Below are positions 5,298 through 7,302 of a stretch of 7,302 nucleotides of DNA, piece after piece. Position 1 is the stretch's first letter. Every line of letters begins with the position of its first letter. Both the position numbers and the translations under genes were made by a program. Source of the stretch: Planctomycetota bacterium (GTDB lineage: Bacteria > Planctomycetota > Phycisphaerae > Sedimentisphaerales > Anaerobacaceae); NCBI GenBank assembly GCA_017885385.1, contig JAFNGF010000128.1, positions 1 through 7,302 on the forward strand, given 5' to 3'. A model generated the notes under the pieces. It searched no databases and was not told the origin of the DNA. It was given only the letters and a program-made list of their open reading frames with translations.

Positions 5298-5601
5298 TGT
5301 GAGAGAGCAGGTATTGCATATTGTTGAGCGTTTCAACCGTAAGAACTCTCGGCGCGCAGATTGTTATTATGCTGCGCGCTTCCAAGGCAAGTATCTCTAC
5401 TTGGATCGTTCTGACTTTGGAAAGATCGGACCTATCTGCCGCTTGAAATATAGCGGCAAGATGAACGATTGGGGTTTTGCGATATTCAAATGGAGTTCTG
5501 AGCGCTATGATCCCGATGAATGGATGTTTCCGGGCAGCGAACTTCTGGACGGAACAATTGAAGGTGCAATGAAGGCCGGCTTGCAAGCATACCCCGTATA
5601 A
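5272..5601 (+). CDS. Small hypothetical protein (KYLYLDR / YDPDEW motifs)
   Basis: A 109-residue protein from ATG 5272, preceded by AGGGA (5261-5265) at 6 bases; TTG 5248 would add eight residues. I do not recognise a named family, though the motif-rich pattern looks conserved: IPDDVREQVLHIVERFNRK helix (residues 6-24), CYYAARFQGKYLYLDR (34-49), GPICRLKYSGKMNDWGFAIFKWSSERYDPDEW (about 55-86) and FPGSELLDGTIEGAMKAGL (88-106). It is rich in aromatic residues with alternating polar/hydrophobic stretches, suggesting a compact alpha/beta domain. There is no signal peptide or membrane segment, so it is probably cytoplasmic. It lies between the toxin gene and gatB, bracketed by heptamer repeats, which marks it as an accessory insertion. 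The true N-terminus may be longer if the A6 run at 5278-5283 carries a one-base insertion. Confidence 0.75.
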   Translation: MNKKHIPDDVREQVLHIVERFNRKNSRRADCYYAARFQGKYLYLDRSDFGKIGPICRLKYSGKMNDWGFAIFKWSSERYDPDEWMFPGSELLDGTIEGAMKAGLQAYPV

Positions 5602-5639
5602 TAAGCCCATTCAAACGGGCCGACCGTCCCATCGGAGCA

Positions 5640-5656
5640 ACGAGTCACGAGTGACA
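5640..5656 (+). repeat. Heptamer repeat, copy 2
   Basis: acgagtc, acgagtg and a decayed acagaaa-type unit follow each other. The first 12 bases are identical to 5110-5121. The two copies bracket the hypothetical gene in the same orientation about 530 bases apart. Confidence 0.6.
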
Positions 5657-5689
5657 GAAACTCCAATGACCGGAAACGTTTTGAAGATT

Positions 5690-5745
5690 TGGACATTTGA
5701 ATTTTGAATTTGTTTCGTATTTAGGATTTTGAATTTCGGATTTAT
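5690..5745. repeat. AT-rich degenerate repeat upstream of gatB
   Basis: This stretch is built from variations of gaattt / atttag / ggattt (for example atttgaattttgaattt, then tttaggattttgaatttcgg). A similar run lies at 1037-1057 when read on the minus strand. It carries no protein and supplies the -35 element of the candidate gatB promoter. Confidence 0.5.
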
Positions 5746-5757
5746 CCGAGATATAAT
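5729..5757 (+). promoter_or_regulatory. Promoter candidate immediately before gatB
   Basis: TTGAAT (5729-5734) and a perfect TATAAT (5752-5757) are spaced by 17 bases. The -10 box ends only two bases before ATG 5760, so a start point at the usual distance (about 5764) would fall inside the annotated coding region. Either the start point is unusually close, or translation begins at TTG 5769 from a near-leaderless message, or the match is fortuitous. Confidence 0.4.
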
Positions 5758-5759
5758 AG

Positions 5760-7226
5760 ATGGATCACTTGCAGTATAAAGTTGTTGTCGGCTTGGAAAT
5801 ACACGTGCAACTGTGCACCAAGAGCAAAATGTTTTGCAGTTGTGCGGTGGAGTTTGGCCAGCCGCCCAATAGCAGGGTTTGCCCCGTGTGTCTGGGTATG
5901 CCGGGCGTCCTGCCGGTAATGAACAAGCAGGCGCTGGAGTATGCCGTCCTGGTGGGCCTGGCACTTAATTGCGAAATAGCAGCATTCACCAAGTGGGATA
6001 GAAAAAGCTATTACTATCCTGATTTGCCGAAAAATTACCAGATAAGCCAGTATGATTTGCCCCTTAGTGCCGGCGGGTTTATCGAGATACCGCTTGAGTC
6101 CGGCAAGAGCAAAACGATCAGGATAATAAGAGCGCACCTGGAAGAGGACGCCGGCAAGAATCTGCACACGGCGGGCAATTTCTCCCAGGTTGATTTGAAC
6201 CGGGCCGGCACGCCCTTGCTGGAGATTGTCACTGAGCCGGATATGAATACCGCCGCAGAAGTACGTGCCTTGGCGGTGGAGCTGCAGCGGATGGTAAGGT
6301 ATTTGGGCGTCTCCGAAGCGGACATGCAGAAAGGGCACATGCGTTTTGAGCCGAACGTCAACCTGATTATTGCCAAAGACGGCATCGAATACAGGACGCC
6401 GATAGTCGAAATTAAAAACCTAAACAGCTTCCGAGCGTTGGAAAAGAGCATCGATTATGAAGTAAGCCGGCAGATTGACGAATTTTTCGAGACCGGCAAA
6501 ACGCTGGAAACAGGCACGAAATCCACGCGCGGCTGGGATGACGTCAAAGAAGTGACGGTGCTGCAAAGAGAAAAGGAAGATGCCCCCGATTACCGATATT
6601 TTCCCGACCCTGACCTTGTGCCGGTTCAGTTGTCAAAGGAATGGCTCGAAGAAATCAAGTCCCGATTATGTGAGCTGCCCATTCACAAGCAGTTGCGTTT
6701 CGTTAACGAATATGGATTGAATGACTACGACGCAGGCGTTCTAACCGCCGACCGCTCGACAGCGGAGTACTTCGAACAAGTTGTTGCCCAAGGTGGTGAT
6801 GCAAAGCGAGCATGCAATATAATCACGCAGGACCTACTCAAATTGGCAAACGAAAAAGGATGCACGGTGGTCGGCTTACGGATTCCGGCCAACCATATTG
6901 CTCAGCTTTGCAAAATGGTGGTCATGGGTGTTGCCAGTGCTACCGCGGCGACAACGATAACAACGATAATGTCGGGGTCTCCGGACAAGCCGCCGGAAGT
7001 TATTGCTCGGGAACGCAACCTGATTCAGAAGAGTGACGTTGGAGAGCTGGAGGCTGTAGTTGACCAGGTGCTTGCGGAGAATCCAAAAGCTGTCGAAGAC
7101 GTAACCAGCGGCGGCAAGAAAAGCAGCAAGGCGTGCGGTTTCTTGCTGGGCCAAGTGATGCAAAAGACGAAGGGCCAGGCAAATCCGAAGGTGGTTTCTG
7201 AAATCCTGGCAAAGAAACTTGAATAG
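5760..7226 (+). CDS. gatB: Aspartyl/glutamyl-tRNA amidotransferase subunit B
   Basis: A 488-residue protein close to the usual length. GatB binds misacylated tRNA, phosphorylates the side-chain carboxyl with ATP and amidates it using ammonia from GatA. Visible landmarks are VVVGLEIHVQL (8-18), a zinc-type cysteine set at 26, 28, 41 and 44 (CSC, then CPVCLGMPG), the catalytic-core block KWDRKSYYYPDLPKNYQISQ (78-97), HLEEDAGKNLH (126-136), VDLNRAGTPLLEIVTEPD (144-161) and DYRYFPDPDL (277-286). The C-terminal YqeY-like tRNA-binding tail ends GFLLGQVMQKTKGQANP (460-476). The segment MRFEPNVNL (194-202) replaces the commoner RCDANIS-type wording. No Shine-Dalgarno precedes ATG 5760, and TTG 5769 is a possible alternative start. 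It lies 1.2 kb from gatA, so it may be transcribed on its own. Confidence 0.97.
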   Translation: MDHLQYKVVVGLEIHVQLCTKSKMFCSCAVEFGQPPNSRVCPVCLGMPGVLPVMNKQALEYAVLVGLALNCEIAAFTKWDRKSYYYPDLPKNYQISQYDLPLSAGGFIEIPLESGKSKTIRIIRAHLEEDAGKNLHTAGNFSQVDLNRAGTPLLEIVTEPDMNTAAEVRALAVELQRMVRYLGVSEADMQKGHMRFEPNVNLIIAKDGIEYRTPIVEIKNLNSFRALEKSIDYEVSRQIDEFFETGKTLETGTKSTRGWDDVKEVTVLQREKEDAPDYRYFPDPDLVPVQLSKEWLEEIKSRLCELPIHKQLRFVNEYGLNDYDAGVLTADRSTAEYFEQVVAQGGDAKRACNIITQDLLKLANEKGCTVVGLRIPANHIAQLCKMVVMGVASATAATTITTIMSGSPDKPPEVIARERNLIQKSDVGELEAVVDQVLAENPKAVEDVTSGGKKSSKACGFLLGQVMQKTKGQANPKVVSEILAKKLE

Positions 7227-7237
7227 GATTCACAAGC

Positions 7238-7257
7238 CGTGGTAAAACCGCGTTTTT
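7238..7257 (+). terminator. Intrinsic terminator of gatB
   Basis: cgtggt (7238-7243) pairs with accgcg (7247-7252) around a 3-base A loop, with one G-U wobble, and is followed by T5 (7253-7257). It starts 12 bases after the gatB stop codon. Confidence 0.55.
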
Positions 7258-7260
7258 GAA

Positions 7261-7295
7261 CCCCGCAATAAATTGCAGGGCTAAATATTTAGCCC
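7261..7295. repeat. Two overlapping inverted repeats after gatB
   Basis: ccccgcaat/attgcaggg (7261-7269 with 7272-7280, one mismatch) is followed at once by the perfect 18-bp palindrome gggctaaatatttagccc (7278-7295), the two sharing ggg. They lie just past the terminator and may form a second terminator, stabilise the 3' end, or be part of a repeat running beyond the window. Confidence 0.5.
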
Positions 7296-7302
7296 CACGT
7301 TT

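Noticed and set aside
5161..5610. 149-codon minus-strand frame opposite the hypothetical gene
   Set aside because: The opposite strand carries the motif-rich protein with a Shine-Dalgarno site; this frame appears to be its shadow.

Overview
The window reads like ordinary chromosomal DNA of a free-living bacterium that makes Gln-tRNA(Gln), and probably Asn-tRNA(Asn), by the indirect amidation route, since all three GatCAB subunits are present. The EF-hand/PQQ-propeller protein, the scar of a NodU-type carbamoyltransferase/DUF5989 cassette, the scarcity of Shine-Dalgarno sites and the short degenerate intergenic repeats together suggest the Planctomycetota, perhaps a Phycisphaerae-like lineage. 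That placement is inference from gene style, not a database result.

Layout, left to right. Positions 1-785 (+) hold the C-terminal part of a large PQQ-like beta-propeller protein with two EF-hand loops. Positions 786-1512 contain no convincing intact gene. Within them, on the minus strand (1081-1246), is a fused relic: the first ~27 residues of a carbamoyltransferase joined out of frame to the last ~29 residues of a DUF5989 membrane protein. A terminator-like hairpin and a promoter candidate follow. Then come rpmB (ribosomal protein L28, 1513-1779), gatC (1956-2264), a lipoprotein alpha/beta hydrolase (2300-3067), gatA (3084-4550), a type II toxin-antitoxin pair (antitoxin 4631-4816, RelE/ParE toxin 4801-5100), a conserved-looking hypothetical protein (5272-5601) and gatB (5760-7226). 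gatB ends in an intrinsic terminator and two back-to-back inverted repeats.

How the genes work together. GatC, GatA and GatB form one amidotransferase. GatA releases ammonia from glutamine, GatB activates and amidates the misacylated tRNA, and GatC holds the complex together. The genes keep the order C-A-B but are not contiguous: a secreted hydrolase sits between gatC and gatA, and a toxin-antitoxin pair plus a hypothetical gene lie between gatA and gatB. The toxin-antitoxin pair has its own strong-looking promoter with a 16-bp palindrome over the -10 box and start codon, which predicts a leaderless, self-repressed transcript. gatB also has a promoter-like sequence just upstream, so it may be transcribed separately from gatCA.

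The most notable observations are the carbamoyltransferase/DUF5989 deletion scar, the interrupted gat cluster, the palindromic leaderless promoter, a possible one-base frameshift in an A6 run at the start of the hypothetical gene, and several families of short intergenic repeats. I see no CRISPR array, tRNA, rRNA or intact transposase, and no convincing evidence for a wholly new multi-gene system.
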